64,000 bases of DNA from Thunnus maccoyii (GCF_910596095.1 NC_056552.1:15201111-15265110); one strand, 5' to 3'. Positions 11,101 to 21,897 are shown, counted from the stretch's first letter. Program-made: numbers and translations. Notes: a model not told the origin generated them from the sequence alone.

Positions 11101-14100
11101 TGGAAAGACGGCCTTCTGGATTATGCGATTCTTATTTTTTCATCCTATATAACCCAGCCCCAAGGCTGCAACTAACAATAATTTTAATGATTGGTTAATC
11201 TGCTGATAATTTTATCAATTAATTGATTAATCGTGCAGTCTATGAAATGTTAAAAAAATGCAGTGAAAAAAATTGTATTTACAATTTCTTACAGGCCACG
11301 GTGATGTCCTCAATTTGCTTGTTTTGTCTGACTAACAGTCCAAAACCTTCAAATATTCAATTCACTGTCAAATATGACAAAGAAAAACAGCAAATAGTTA
11401 CATATGAGAAGCTGGAACCAGAAATGTTGTACATTTTTGCTTGAAAAATGACTGAAACGATTATTTGATTATCAAAATAGTTGCTGATTATTTTCCTGAC
11501 GATCGACTAACAGGATTAATCTTTGCTTTGTTTCACTTAAACACCACACATGGGCAGTCTACTGTATATTGTGTACTCAATATAGTTGGTGTCTTATATT
11601 CAGCTGGCTGTAAATATACAGTATTGTCCACTAGTGCTGAAACAATCAGCCAATTAATCAACTGACAAAATTAATCACCAGGAATTTTGATCAATTAACT
11701 GTTTGAGGCTTTTATTAAGACTAGTGCAGTGCCCGTTCAAAACATGCAGATTGCTTGGCCTCTGGCTGCTACTTCAACGCATAGAAAAATGAATACAGTT
11801 GAAATGAGGTGTGAACGAGCATATACACGAACAACATGAAAGAAACTAACATTCTGAGCACTTCCAAAACACGGGTGACCTACACTCAACAATTTACCTG
11901 AACGCCTCCTGTATAGACACAACGGTGCACTCGCTGCTGCTTATCTGCTAAACATGCTGCTAACACTATGTTTTCTGTCTGAACACAGGGTAAGAGTGTC
12001 CATTCTTGATTAAAAGCTCTGTTTTCGCTGTCTACTTTTCTCTCTTTAGAGCACTTTTCTCTGACTCGTGTCACAGCTCGTCTCTTGTCTCTCCCTGACA
12101 TGATGAGTCAGTCGGCAGAGTCCTGAAGCTCCGCCCTGCCTCTGCACAGAGCGGAGCAGCTCGCTGGTTGCTGGTTTATTAAAAGTTTAAATATTAAACG
12201 TATCCCATGTCCAAACTGCACCAAATTCGACACTGCACTCCCTTGGGTCCCCAGCAATATACTCGCCAAGTGTGGAATTGATCAAATGAACAGTTCTCAA
12301 GATATGCGAAGGACATACATACATACAGAGATTCCTTCCTTTAGTAAAGAGATGCCAGACACTTCCTGGTTCCAGCATTTCAAGTGTGAGCATTTTGTGG
12401 CTTTTCTGTCTTCCTATGACAAATATCTTTTGTACACTATTAATTTAAAAAGATAGCTGTGAAATTAGTAAAGAAAATAATGCTTAGCTGCAGCCAAAAT
12501 ATCCACAATGACAGCTGATATTTTTGACATCCTTACCTGCCTCTGTGGAGTCTGGTAAATCCCCCTCTACCCTTGTAACAGGCATAATGAGTCCACCTTC
12601 AGAGCGATAAGCCCTTCGGCTGATGTGTTCGTCCTTCTGCTCCCCATCATTCTCATCTTGAGTCTGGGAATCAGCTACTACATCTTCTTCCTCAGACGGA
12701 GAATTTCCCGCAGGATCCTGCTGATCACTTTGACATTCTTCAGCATCCTCCTCTTCCTCAGACTGAGACCTGGGTGCAACATCCTCTTCAGTTTGAGAAT
12801 CAGCTGCACCTTCCTCCTCTGTTTGAGATTCCACTCCATTTTCATCTTCCTCAGACTCGGCTGCATCATCCCTTCCACCAGTTTGAGATTCCGCTACATC
12901 TTCAGATTCAAACATGGCTACAGCATCTTCAGGTTGACAATCGGCTGTATGCTTCCCTTCCTCGTTCTGAGCTTCAGTTCCCTCTTTCTCTGACTGAGAC
13001 TGGCAGTCTTCATCCTGAGGTTCTACCACAGCCCCCTCTTCAGTTGGAAATACATAAGCGGATTTCTCCCTCTCCAGCTGGCTCTGCTCCACTTCCAACT
13101 GCTCCTCTTGCTCCATCTCTCCCATCTCTCTCTGAAGCTGAGACACCATGACAGTGGGCTTGTCCTGCGTTGCAACGATGGAGAAGTTGGATGTCATGAC
13201 ATCAGTCTGAGCGTAGTTAGCCGTGTCACAGTTGATGATGTCAGTTGTGATATCAGGTTCACTGAGCTTGGTCAGGCCTAAAGTGAAGCCCTCAAAGTGG
13301 GTGCTCTCACTGAGACCCTGCTCTGCCAGCACAACACTGCCCACCTCTGGGTGACAGGATGAAAGAGAGCAAACAATGCAGGGGAAAAAAAGCATTAGCA
13401 GTGACACTGAGAACAGTAGTTGAAAACATCTTAAAATTCATTCCATACATACTACAATATTTTGCACCTCCCTTCAAAAAAGTAACAAGCTTCCTCTGCT
13501 TCCCTCTACCTGCTTGTTCATGTAGCTGGGATTTAAAATTAACATTTACAGTGTAACAGATAACACATCAGCATAGGTACATTTTAAACATAACGTGGTC
13601 TGGTCTTGAAAATATTAGTGGGTTAAAAAAAATATTGCCAATTAGCAAAAAATTACTACTTTTTTTTTTTTTTTTTTTTTTTACAAATGCTTATTTTAAG
13701 TAGAAACATTGTACATTGTAGAAAAAAATGCTGGTTACAACAATGCTTGTATCAGCTTGCTTTTCTTTGTTTTGTATCATTTGGTTTTATAGCTGCTGAT
13801 CAATCTCTAAGAAATCTTAGAAAAAACAATCTGGGATCCACTGATGGGTATTTTTCATTATCTTTGACACTTTACAGTTTAAGTGGTTAATATAAAATGT
13901 TACATGACAGATTATTTATCAGTGCTCTCATTGATTTGTTAAACATATGATCACACATGGAACAAACATGAAAAATATGCTAGCTTAAGAAGAGTATTGT
14001 AATCACCGTTTTCACCTTCCATTTGCATCTTAGCGTCAAATTCTTCCTCTGTGATTTTGCGACGGTTAGAAACCCTTCTCTGCAGGCCCCTTTTCTCAGT

Positions 14101-14709
14101 ATGAACATCCACAAAGGGTGTTTTTAGACTCAGTGAAGTGGAACTGCAAGACAGATTGGACAGGCCAAATATTTATCTATAGTATTTGTTCATTGACATA
14201 GTGAACAGTCAAATACCTTAATTGACTGTTTAAATGTTAAGAAAAGTAGACATGATATAGTTTTTTTTTAATGAAATTTACCTCGACAAAGAAAGCGATG
14301 AATGGTTATCTATTGATTCTTCATCTTCAACATCTGTAAGCACAAGCATCCAACAGCTAGTCAACAAAACACACAATTCATAACTGTTTACTAATACAGC
14401 TGTTATGTGTCTCACATTTTTGTAGCAGCAGAAGTAAACAGAACAATTCAACCCTTAAAAGTATGAATTTATAACAAAAATGTCTCAGCATCTTATACAA
14501 TCCCATTAAAGCACTGAGGCCTATTAGTAGTGGCTTTAAACTTACCATCTCCACCTTGAAGTCGCTTTTCAAAAGCAGTCACATTAAGGCTGCGACGTGG
14601 TCTCTTTTTGCTCAGTCCCTTTGCAGTGCTTGCTGCACCACCAATAGTTATATCAGACAGCTCCAACCCTGACAGTTCAATACTGAAAATCAAGTAAATA
14701 TAAACTCGT

Positions 14710-14741
<32 letters not shown>

Positions 14742-17700
14742 ACATAATTAAGAAAAAGTTGTATACAAATAGCCAGTATTAGTAGAGACTGCAGGTTAGG
14801 TGGATGTTGTTAAGGGCAAACAATGATACAAAAGTCCATTCCTCACAATTAATATTAGTTCAGTTATTTAAAATACTTATGGATGGACCTCCCAAATGTC
14901 AGCAACATGTCGTTCCTGTTACACACACAGCTCACCTAGGATCCTTGCTGGTAATGCTGGAGTTGGCTGAAGGAAGCTGTGGCTCTTCTGATGCAGCTTT
15001 CTCGTGAACAACAGGGGACTTCACAGGCTCTGAAACACGTGACAAAAGACAATTAAAAAGGAGAAACAAACAACTGCAACATGATGTGAGAATGAAGGCA
15101 GGCTCATGCATACCTGTCCGCAGGATGTTCATGAGTATGTGCCTTGGAGTGTCTCCCTCATCGAACAGCTCTGAGGCCCGGGCAGACGTGAGTGTATTTC
15201 TGAATACAGTGGTTCTCCTTTTAACAGGCAGCGGAGATTTTGTGGATATACTCTGGAAAGGAAGGTAGATAGTCAAGTTTGAGAGTATCAACAACATAGT
15301 ACATGATTTGCAAATACTCTGCTCGTCTTCCTCACCTCGCGTATCTTATGTTTCAGGCTGCGCCGTAAGATGTCCTGTGGGGTTTGGCCACCAGCATCTT
15401 TCTTGCTTAATCTGGCACTGCGCCGGGTCCCGCTGGAGGCTGCCTTTTTGTCAGTCTGTGTTTTTGAGGTCCTAAAGAAAAGACATTTACTATTGATCAT
15501 CTGCACTCCTCCAGGGCCAAGCGGCATGCAAGCAAGATCATCTCTGACCCATCCCACCCCTGGACACATACTCTCTGAACTTCTTCACTCAGGAAAAAAG
15601 ACTGAGATTCATAAAAACTCCACCAGCAGACACAGAAACAGCTTCTTTCCAGAAGCTGTTGCACTACTAAATAGCTGAACTGTTCTGTTATCAAACCAGA
15701 CTTTACATTTCACATCCCTAGTTTAATCCCTGAACTGATCACTTTTATATATTTCATCAAACTGGACTTAACATTGTACATTGCATTCAACCTCCACTGT
15801 TACAGTACATTTTAATTATTATTACTATTATTATTTATTGTACATCATATGTAATTTTTTGCACTTGTCACCTTCATACATTTAATACACTTAATTTCTT
15901 TGTCCATAGTGCAGTCCATATTTCCTTGGTACAGTCAATATTTAATTTCAAGCTTTATATCCCATTTCAAAACTATTATATTATTAAATTATTATTATTA
16001 TTACCTTACTTTTGTTATTTTATTCTTCTATGTTGCTTGTGGGAGCAAACGCCAAGACACATTCTTTGTATGCTTGCATACTTGGCTAATAAAACAGATG
16101 AGCTGTTTAGTTCTATATTGGATACAAGATCATTACGACTCATTTGTAACAATTTGAAAATCTGGGTTACGGCAACCTGATATAAAGCCACCTCATGTCC
16201 TTTATCAGGATTAATATAAGTCTTAAGGTTATAGATGGAGAAATACAGTGTCTTGCATAAGTAATCACCCCCTTGTATTTTTCCACATTTTGCAGTGTTA
16301 CAACCTGAAATTCAAATAGATTTTATTGGGCTTTTTACCATTTGATTAATACAACATACACGGTGCTTTGAAGGCTCAAAATACTTTGTGTTGTGACACA
16401 AACATAATTAAGACGAAAGAGCAGATGTTTGTTGTATGCACAAGTATCCATATCCCCACCGGGTCAATACTTTGTAGAACCACCTTTTGCTGCAATTACA
16501 GCACCAAGTCTTCTGGGGTATGTATCTACCAGCTTTGCACATCTAGAGATTGCAATTTTTGCCCATTCTTCTTGGCAAAATAGCTTAAGCTCAGACAAAT
16601 TGGATGGAGAACATTTTCAAGTCTCACCGCAGATTCTAAATTGGATTGAGGTCTGGGCTTTGGCCGGGCCATTTTAAGACATTAACATTCTTTGCCTTAA
16701 ACCATTCCAGCGTAGCTCTGGCTGTATGCATAGGGTCATTGTCCTGCTGGAAAGTGAACCTCCGCCTCCACAGTCTCAAGTCTTTTGCAGAATGAAACAG
16801 GTTTTCTTGAAATAAATGCCCTGTGTTTGGCTCCATCCATCTTGCCCTCAATCCTGAACAATTTCCCAGTACCTGCTGATGGAAAGCATCCCTACAGCAT
16901 GATACTGCCACTACCATGTTTCACGGTGGGGATGGTGTGCTCAGGGTGATGTGCAGTGTTGGATTTCCGCCACATATAGCGTTTTGCACAAGGGCCAAAA
17001 AGTTCAATTTTGGTCTCATCTGACCAGAGTACCTTCCTCCACATGTTTGCCGTGTCTCCCATGGCTTGTGGCAAACTATAAATGGGATTTCTTATGGCTT
17101 TCTTTCAGCAACGGCTTTCTTCTCACCACTCCTCCATAAAGGCCAGATTTGTGTTGTGCAAGACTAATAGTTGTCCTGTAGACAGATTCTCTCACCTGAG
17201 CTGTGGATCTTTCCAGCTCCTCCAGAGTTACCATTGGCCTCTTGGTTGCATCTCTGATTAACTCTCTCCTTGCCCGGTCTGTCAGTTTAGGTGGACAGCC
17301 TTCTCTTGGTAGATTTGCTGTTGTGCCATATTCTTTCCCTTTTCTAATGATGGATTTAATGGTGCTCTGTGAGATATTCAAAGCTTGGGATATTCTTTAA
17401 TAACTTAACCCCACTTTGCATTTCTCTACAATTTTATCACTGACCTGTTTGGTGAGCTCCTTGGTCTTCATGATGCTGTTTGTTTAGTAACAAAGTCTGA
17501 GGCCTTCACGGGACAGATGTATTTATACTGAGATTAAATTGCACACAGGTGGACTCTATTTAACTAATTATGTGACTTCTGAACGCCATTGGTTGCGCCT
17601 CTTAGTTACGTGTTTCACAGCAAAGAGGGTGAATACATATGCACTCAACACTTTTCAGAATTTTTATTTTTAACATGACAAAATGTGGAAAAGTCCAGAG

Positions 17701-17984
17701 GGGAGTGAATACTTAAGAAAGGCACAGTAGAGCAGTAGTAAATTACAATTAAATGTTAAGTTAAGGTTGAGTCAACTTAACGTAGCTAAGTTATCACTTA
17801 AGTTACCTCCGATGTCGTTAGCTGTTTATGAAGGCTTGAAACACCAACAATTTGATTTAAATTCTTCTACAGAATAAGCTAATAAGATGCTCAAATACCT
17901 GCGGGTGATGGGAGTCCTGGGTGTCTCGGTAGTGAGAATATGTTTCAGTAGGACCCGAGCAGACAAGTCCTCCGTTGTGTCCAT
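8151..17984 (-). CDS. cenpt: Centromere protein T (CENP-T), 13 coding exons
   Basis: CENP-T is a histone-fold subunit of the inner kinetochore that binds centromeric DNA as part of the T-W-S-X complex and recruits NDC80 through its long N-terminus. Coding exons in order: 17899-17984, 15336-15471, 15114-15252, 14936-15029, 14546-14682, 14282-14333, 14016-14143, 12537-13346, 10569-10910, 10357-10456, 9940-10101, 9627-9731, 8151-8280. All phases agree, giving about 806 aa. The C-terminus (about 695-790) is the histone fold, with [20 protein letters not shown] then [16 protein letters not shown] and [10 protein letters not shown], followed by a conserved RKLLIP tail. The N-terminus has repeated TP-x-x-IL motifs and TP sites suited to CDK phosphorylation. 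The 270-aa exon 8 is very acidic and rich in SQT/SQS, and exon 9 ends in a poly-Glu run. Exon 10 uses a GC donor. Longer than human CENP-T (about 560 aa), mostly through the acidic middle. The family call is very secure; exact start and exon 8 edges are slightly less so. Confidence 0.93.
10355..10356 (-). promoter_or_regulatory. cenpt: Non-canonical GC splice donor, cenpt exon 10
   Basis: The exon ends AATCCAG and the intron starts GCAAGT. Only this junction keeps the frame into exon 11 (S-D-E-G-L-P-P-G-K). The surrounding AG|GCAAGT matches the strong consensus of the GC-AG class of U2 introns. Confidence 0.85.
11163..11515 (+). repeat. Interspersed repeat of the ATTAATCGAT type (copy 1)
   Basis: Starts GGCTGCAACTAACAATAATT and ends near CGATCGACTAACAGG. 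The interior has the conserved blocks ACAGTCCAAAACC, GAAGCTGGAACCAGA and GATTATCAAAATAGTTG, also seen in copies at about 33065-33365 and 39975-40180. The ends are mutually inverted and rich in the ATTAATCGAT palindrome. It lies in a cenpt intron. It resembles a non-coding DNA element very common in percomorph fishes. A further partial fragment sits at about 11632-11715. Confidence 0.7.
11720..12330. repeat. Probable interspersed repeat in cenpt intron 8
   Basis: The segments around 12120-12160 (GAAGCTCCGCCC, AGAGCGGAGCAGCTC) and 12205-12320 (CCCATGTCCAAACTGCACC, then GATCAAATGAACAGTTCTC and ATATGCGAAGGACA) resemble repeated sequences I associate with many percomorph genomes. No coding potential or clear terminal repeats are visible. 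This assignment rests on recognition only, with no second copy in the window. Confidence 0.4.
13661..13682 (+). repeat. Poly(T) tract
   Basis: About 20 thymines within the cenpt intron between exons 7 and 8, equivalent to poly(A) on the coding strand. Confidence 0.85.
14713..14741. repeat. (CA)n microsatellite
   Basis: About 14 CA units in the cenpt intron, roughly 30 bp upstream (in the gene's direction) of the exon 5 acceptor. Confidence 0.92.
15487..16100 (+). mobile_element. 3' end of a Rex1/CR1-like LINE in cenpt intron 1 (antisense to the gene)
   Basis: The plus strand carries fragments [15 protein letters not shown] and, in another frame, [14 protein letters not shown] then a stop near 15677. 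Both resemble the conserved C-terminal end of Rex1/CR1-type ORF2 proteins. Downstream are TTATTATTATT tracts and a 3' tail, GCCAAGACACATTCTTTGTA then CATACTTGGCTAATAAA. That tail closely resembles the end of fish Rex1-like elements. An internal stop and a frame change show it is inactive. Confidence 0.72.
16242..17730 (-). mobile_element. Tc1/mariner element with decayed DD34E transposase
   Basis: Terminal inverted repeats start CAGTGTCTTGCATAAGTAAT on the left and, reverse-complemented, CTGTGCCTTTCTTAAGTATT on the right; both continue into a shared TTTTTCCACATTTTG block. Both ends are flanked by TA, the usual target duplication. The transposase runs on the minus strand in pieces: a helix-turn-helix N-terminal part (17381-17076), a middle part with [12 protein letters not shown] (17074-16892, first catalytic Asp), and a C-terminal part with [10 protein letters not shown] (second catalytic Asp) ending SPDLNPI. 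The next codon, where the catalytic Glu should be, is TAG at 16636-16638. The element sits in cenpt intron 1 in the same orientation as the gene and is not expected to be active by itself. Confidence 0.9.
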
Positions 17985-18241
17985 CTCAGCTGTTTAACTG
18001 ATGTGAGCTAGCAAACGTTTGTGAACCGTAAAACAGTAATGTTGGTCGTTTCTAAGCTGCAGCTTTTGATAATTCAGGCGGAAACTGTCTAAAACAAACG
18101 GAGTTCAACTGACGACAGTGTCATGTTTTACAGGTTTGAGCTACTTCTGCATTGTTTACCGTCTTTTCGCTGTTTCGTGTTTGATTCAAGTCAACGGATT
18201 CATTCTTCAGTCTCGCGGTCCCGCGTTATTTTTAAGTGAAG

Positions 18242-18251
18242 TCTCGCGAGA
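18242..18251. promoter_or_regulatory. cenpt: TCTCGCGAGA palindromic promoter element upstream of cenpt
   Basis: A perfect 10-bp palindrome TCTCGCGAGA lies about 260 bp upstream of the cenpt start codon, in a short CpG-containing region that also has TCTCGCGGTCCCGCG at 18213-18227. This motif is a known core element of vertebrate housekeeping promoters, often bidirectional ones, and is bound by methylation-sensitive factors such as BANP and reported for ZBTB33. Its position fits the cenpt promoter. Confidence 0.7.
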
Positions 18252-18275
18252 CTAGCATCTTCTCTTTTCGGTTTT

Positions 18276-18335
18276 ATGGCGGGTGGCAAACGAGCTTTAA
18301 AGCGTATTACCGCCACCCAGCAGGTTGGAGTGTGA
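18276..18335 (+). other. Short plus-strand open frame after the TCTCGCGAGA element (19 codons)
   Basis: An ATG 24 bp downstream of the palindrome opens a frame reading MAGGKRALKRITATQQVGV before a stop. A possible but weak donor (CAG then GTTGGA) follows the codons for TATQQ. No matching downstream exon is seen on the plus strand before transposon debris begins at 18.7 kb. It could be the first exon of a divergent transcript, a relic, or chance. Confidence 0.2.
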
Positions 18336-18718
18336 ACCACAGTTATGTCTGCCCCCACAAATAGACACGAGAACATTTGATAAATAAATACATTCTAAAA
18401 AATAAATTAATTTTTAAAAAAACACCTAGATTTCTTTTTTTATTATTGATTTCATGCTGTTTTACAGAAATAAAACGTTGCATATATCAGCTCAAGTGCA
18501 GAAAAAAAAGATTTAAAACAAAATAACAAGGTGGTTAAGTAAGTTCACTGCATATATCCATGTCCTGGAACAAACACTGAGCTCAGGTTACATACACACT
18601 GCACATCCCATATAGTAGTGGCCAATGATTATGCATAAACAACATACATGTGCCACACATACTCATATCTATACATACAGACAGGTGACAAATTAAAGGA
18701 AAAACTGGTACAGGTCTG

Positions 18719-18955
18719 AATGCTTGACCCCTACAGTGAGGGGATCTGGTGGTTCTGTTATGCTGTGGGGGGCATTTTGCTGGCATGGTTTGGGTCCACT
18801 TGTCCCATTAGAGGAAAGGGTCACTGCAAATCAATACAGAGTTGTTCTGAGTCATTACTTTTATCCTATGATGAATCATTTCTATCCTGATGGGAGTGGT
18901 CTCTTCCAGGAAGACAATGCCCCAAGTCACAGGGCACGAGGAGCTGGCCCCCAGT
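18719..18955 (+). mobile_element. Tc1-like transposase fragment
   Basis: The plus strand encodes GSGGSVMLWGAFCWHGLGP and later DGSGLFQEDNAPSHRARG, the central catalytic region of a Tc1-type transposase (second catalytic Asp in QEDNAPSH). Both the N-terminus and the C-terminal catalytic Glu region are gone. The wording differs from the Tc1 copy in cenpt intron 1, so this is a different family. It ends where a LINE fragment begins. Confidence 0.8.
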
Positions 18956-18969
18956 ACAGCACAGAATCA

Positions 18970-19250
18970 ACTTAAAAATAATGCTAATAGTCCACAAAGC
19001 ACTTAATGGTTTGGCTCCCCAGTACATGACTGACCTACTCACTGAGTACAGTCCAAACAGACCCCTCAGGACAATTGGTGCTTGTCGTCTAACTGTACCC
19101 AGAATAAGATCCAGGTCTTCAGAGGGAGGTTTTGGTTACTTTGGTCCTGCTGTCTGGAACAAACTACCAGATGACCTGAGATCTGTCACTACTGTTTCCA
19201 CGTTTAATAAAAAACCTAAAACCTAAAACTTGAGACTTTGCTCTTTTTTA
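18970..19250 (+). mobile_element. LINE ORF2 C-terminal fragment
   Basis: The frame reads HKALNGLAPQYMTDLL, then GGFGYFGPAVWNKLPDDLRS and TVSTFNKKPKT. These are hallmark C-terminal motifs of fish non-LTR retrotransposon ORF2 (pattern KALN.LAP.Y..DLL then FG..AP..WN.LP..LR). The frame closes at 19226 with no long 3' tail. It directly abuts the Tc1 fragment, suggesting nested or rearranged insertions. Confidence 0.82.
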
Positions 19251-19922
19251 AAAAAATGTTTCTATCCCTTTCCTGCTCACAGTAACTTACATTTTTATAA
19301 CCTATTTCTCAAACTGTAAATGCAACAGCATCCTCCTCTGGCCAAAAAAGGAATAACAGCTTACAGAAATTCAATACGTTACTGGGTTGAGATGATTTAT
19401 TAGAGCAAACCAAGCAAGATGGGTGGCTAAAGTCCAAACTCTCAAAGCAGTATGGCACATACTGGGATCTTAACTATTACAACTATTATACCTGTTGCCA
19501 TAAAGAGATGAAAGGAAATTGTTAAAAGTGGAATAGTATAATTTAAAGAATAATCACCATACGAAAAGTAGATTATGGATGATGTAGACGAATGTACTTT
19601 ACAACTCAGTTTACAGCTAAAACAAGCGTTACTTTAAAGGGAAATGCTACACGTATTGAATGAAAGATACAATGTGACCATAATGTTCTTGGATTTGTGC
19701 AAAAATCACACATGCCAGTGAGAGGGGTGATTGAAACAGTTTTAATAATTTACAACACAGCAAAGTCAAAAATAAATTCATCAATTAGTAAAACAGGTGG
19801 TTGTCTGTTTTATTGAGACAGTCATTGATAAATGCATGATCCCGCCCCCCTTCACACTGGAAAGGAACTGACAGAATGAGTTAAGCACACAGCGTGATTC
19901 AAACTTCATTCAGTGCCAGAGG

Positions 19923-19928
19923 TTTATT
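19923..19928 (-). promoter_or_regulatory. ndufa4: Probable ndufa4 poly(A) signal AATAAA
   Basis: AATAAA on the minus strand about 75 bp after the stop codon, giving a short 3' UTR. Confidence 0.6.
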
Positions 19929-20002
19929 TATATTTAGCAAAAAAGTGCAAAGGCTCCTCAGGCTGACGACAATCAGAGGCCGAGGTGCAAAGACACCGTG
20001 AC

Positions 20003-21897
20003 TTAGAAATCGGGCCTATCCTTCTTCAGCTTGGAGTAGTCCATGTTAATTGTGAACATCTGAAAACACACACACACACACACACACATAGGAAAACAAA
20101 TGTACGCAATCAGTATGAGGGAGGTGATATGAACTTTGAGGCAAGATAACAGAAAAGATATGGCTTATTCTCTACAAAAATAGGCCTGTGCTTTAAAATC
20201 TAACCAACATGCCATGTAAAGAAGTATGAAAAATGACACAAAATCATCAACATGTATCAGAATTGGAGGAGTGAATTTAAGGATAATATGCAGAAAGGCT
20301 CATACTTTGTACTGATCATTGGGCCCCAAGTGGTTCCAGGGCTCAGGGTTGTTCTTGCGATCCCATCTGGGGACAAGAGAAGAAGAAAACTTGTTAGTAA
20401 AACAAAGTATCCCTGAGGTTATTGGCGTTCCTCACAAAAAACTTAATACTTAACAGGTTTAACAAACATTAATGAACAAAAAGCCAACTGGGGGCTGAAA
20501 AAAAAGAGGGATTTATCCTCAGATGTCTCTGGAACTTACGAGACATCGGGGTTTTTCAAGGCCAACCGACCCAGGTACATCATGCTCATGGTTGCCCCGC
20601 CACCGATGAAGATGAAGAGAGGGATCAGCTGGTAGGCAAAGAACAAAATCACTTAACATTATTTGTATTACGAGGATACAAGATATGCTGTTGTTCATAT
20701 TACTATCCTTAACTCCAGTGCTTCTGAAACATTTGGCTTAACTTCCCCCCTTTGTTCTATTTTTATAATGTACAGTATTTTACAACAATTAAAAGAAAGT
20801 CTTTAAAAAAGGACTTTCTTGTTCTCTCAAGGTTGGTTTTATTCCATTCCAGCAGCAAAATCACAAGTGTATACAGCTTATCAGTATATATACAGTGTAT
20901 ATATTCAAAAAAAAATCATAAAGGCTGATTGTGAGAACAGACGCAATAACAGTCTATCACATGACAACATACTTTAAAATACACAAGATTTCCCTTTTTT
21001 ATAGCTATACGTCAAGTTTTTTTAAGTACAATAGCAAGAATGGATCACACTAAAGGAACCAGTGTGGCTGTAGTCACTGTTTAACGGGGGACAAACACAT
21101 ATCACCAGTGGTCTATTAATATGGACGCGTTCACCCCATCGTCCTTGGATAAACAGTGTGACTCTCTTGCATGCACTGGCCTGGCCTTCAGTCATGCCAG
21201 TATGGAAACCATACGTGCTGCAGCGACCTACAGGAATGGCTGTGGAGCTGTTCCTCTGAGGCACGCGTGTTTTTCCACTCACATCATGCCATTAGATCAT
21301 TATTACAACGATTTCGATTACGATATTTAATTTCTGTATGAATGGATCATACCGCATCAGAGCAGGTGACTTTCATTTTTAAAGCTGTCCAATACAAAGA
21401 GCAAAAAAATAATCCTGTCATGGAGCTGAAGAGGGTGGTCGAGCAAAGATAAAAGCCTCTACAGGAGGGAGAATAATTACAGGTGTACGGTAAAAGGAAA
21501 TGCGGGCTTTATAAAGGTTTAAGTGAATTGTATTGATGAAAATTTGCCTTAATCATCCATTTCATCCGAAATCTGGAGCTACATCAGCGAATTTCTGGAC
21601 CTATATAAAAGAAATATGACACGTACTGTAATATATATATATATATATATTATATTGTCTGACATCCTAATTGTCGCATTAATTGCAGAAGGATGTGTTT
21701 AATAAATGCCACTTGAGCGCATTAATGGGCGATCACACATCAGATAATTAAGGAGTGATTTGGTGAAACGAGCGCGTGCGCGTCCTTTCAAGACACATGT
21801 CAATGTCATCGGGTCCTTCACCATTCATATTACAAAAAATATGGTTTATACTTACAGCAGGGTGGCTCTTTAGTTGTTTGGCGACGACCCCCAACAT
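20003..21897 (-). CDS. ndufa4: NDUFA4-family cytochrome c oxidase subunit, 4 exons
   Basis: NDUFA4 proteins are small single-span inner mitochondrial membrane subunits, first assigned to complex I and now placed with cytochrome c oxidase. Exons: 21856-21897, 20540-20628, 20306-20366, 20003-20059; phases agree and total 82 aa, against 81-87 for the family. The N-terminus reads [15 protein letters not shown] membrane segment follows ([20 protein letters not shown], about 15-34), then [15 protein letters not shown] and the hallmark C-terminus [13 protein letters not shown]. The frame stays open upstream for 51 codons to an ATG at 22050, but those residues look unlike the family, so I chose the internal ATG. 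The extra Asn in DRKNNPEPW is shared with NDUFA4L2, so it could be an ndufa4l2 or ndufa4 paralogue; the family is certain, the paralogue is not. Confidence 0.9.
20066..20088. repeat. (CA)n microsatellite
   Basis: About 11 CA units beginning 7 bp beyond the boundary of the last ndufa4 exon, that is, in the intron right at the 3' splice site. On the coding strand it reads TG repeats followed by TTTTCAG. Confidence 0.88.
21631..21656. repeat. (AT)n microsatellite
   Basis: About ten AT units in ndufa4 intron 1, followed by a short TATATT remnant. Confidence 0.85.

Noticed and set aside
12625-13151. Plus-strand open frames of 122 and 125 codons opposite cenpt exon 8
   Set aside because: They are the antisense shadow of the Glu/Ser/Gln-rich cenpt coding repeat.
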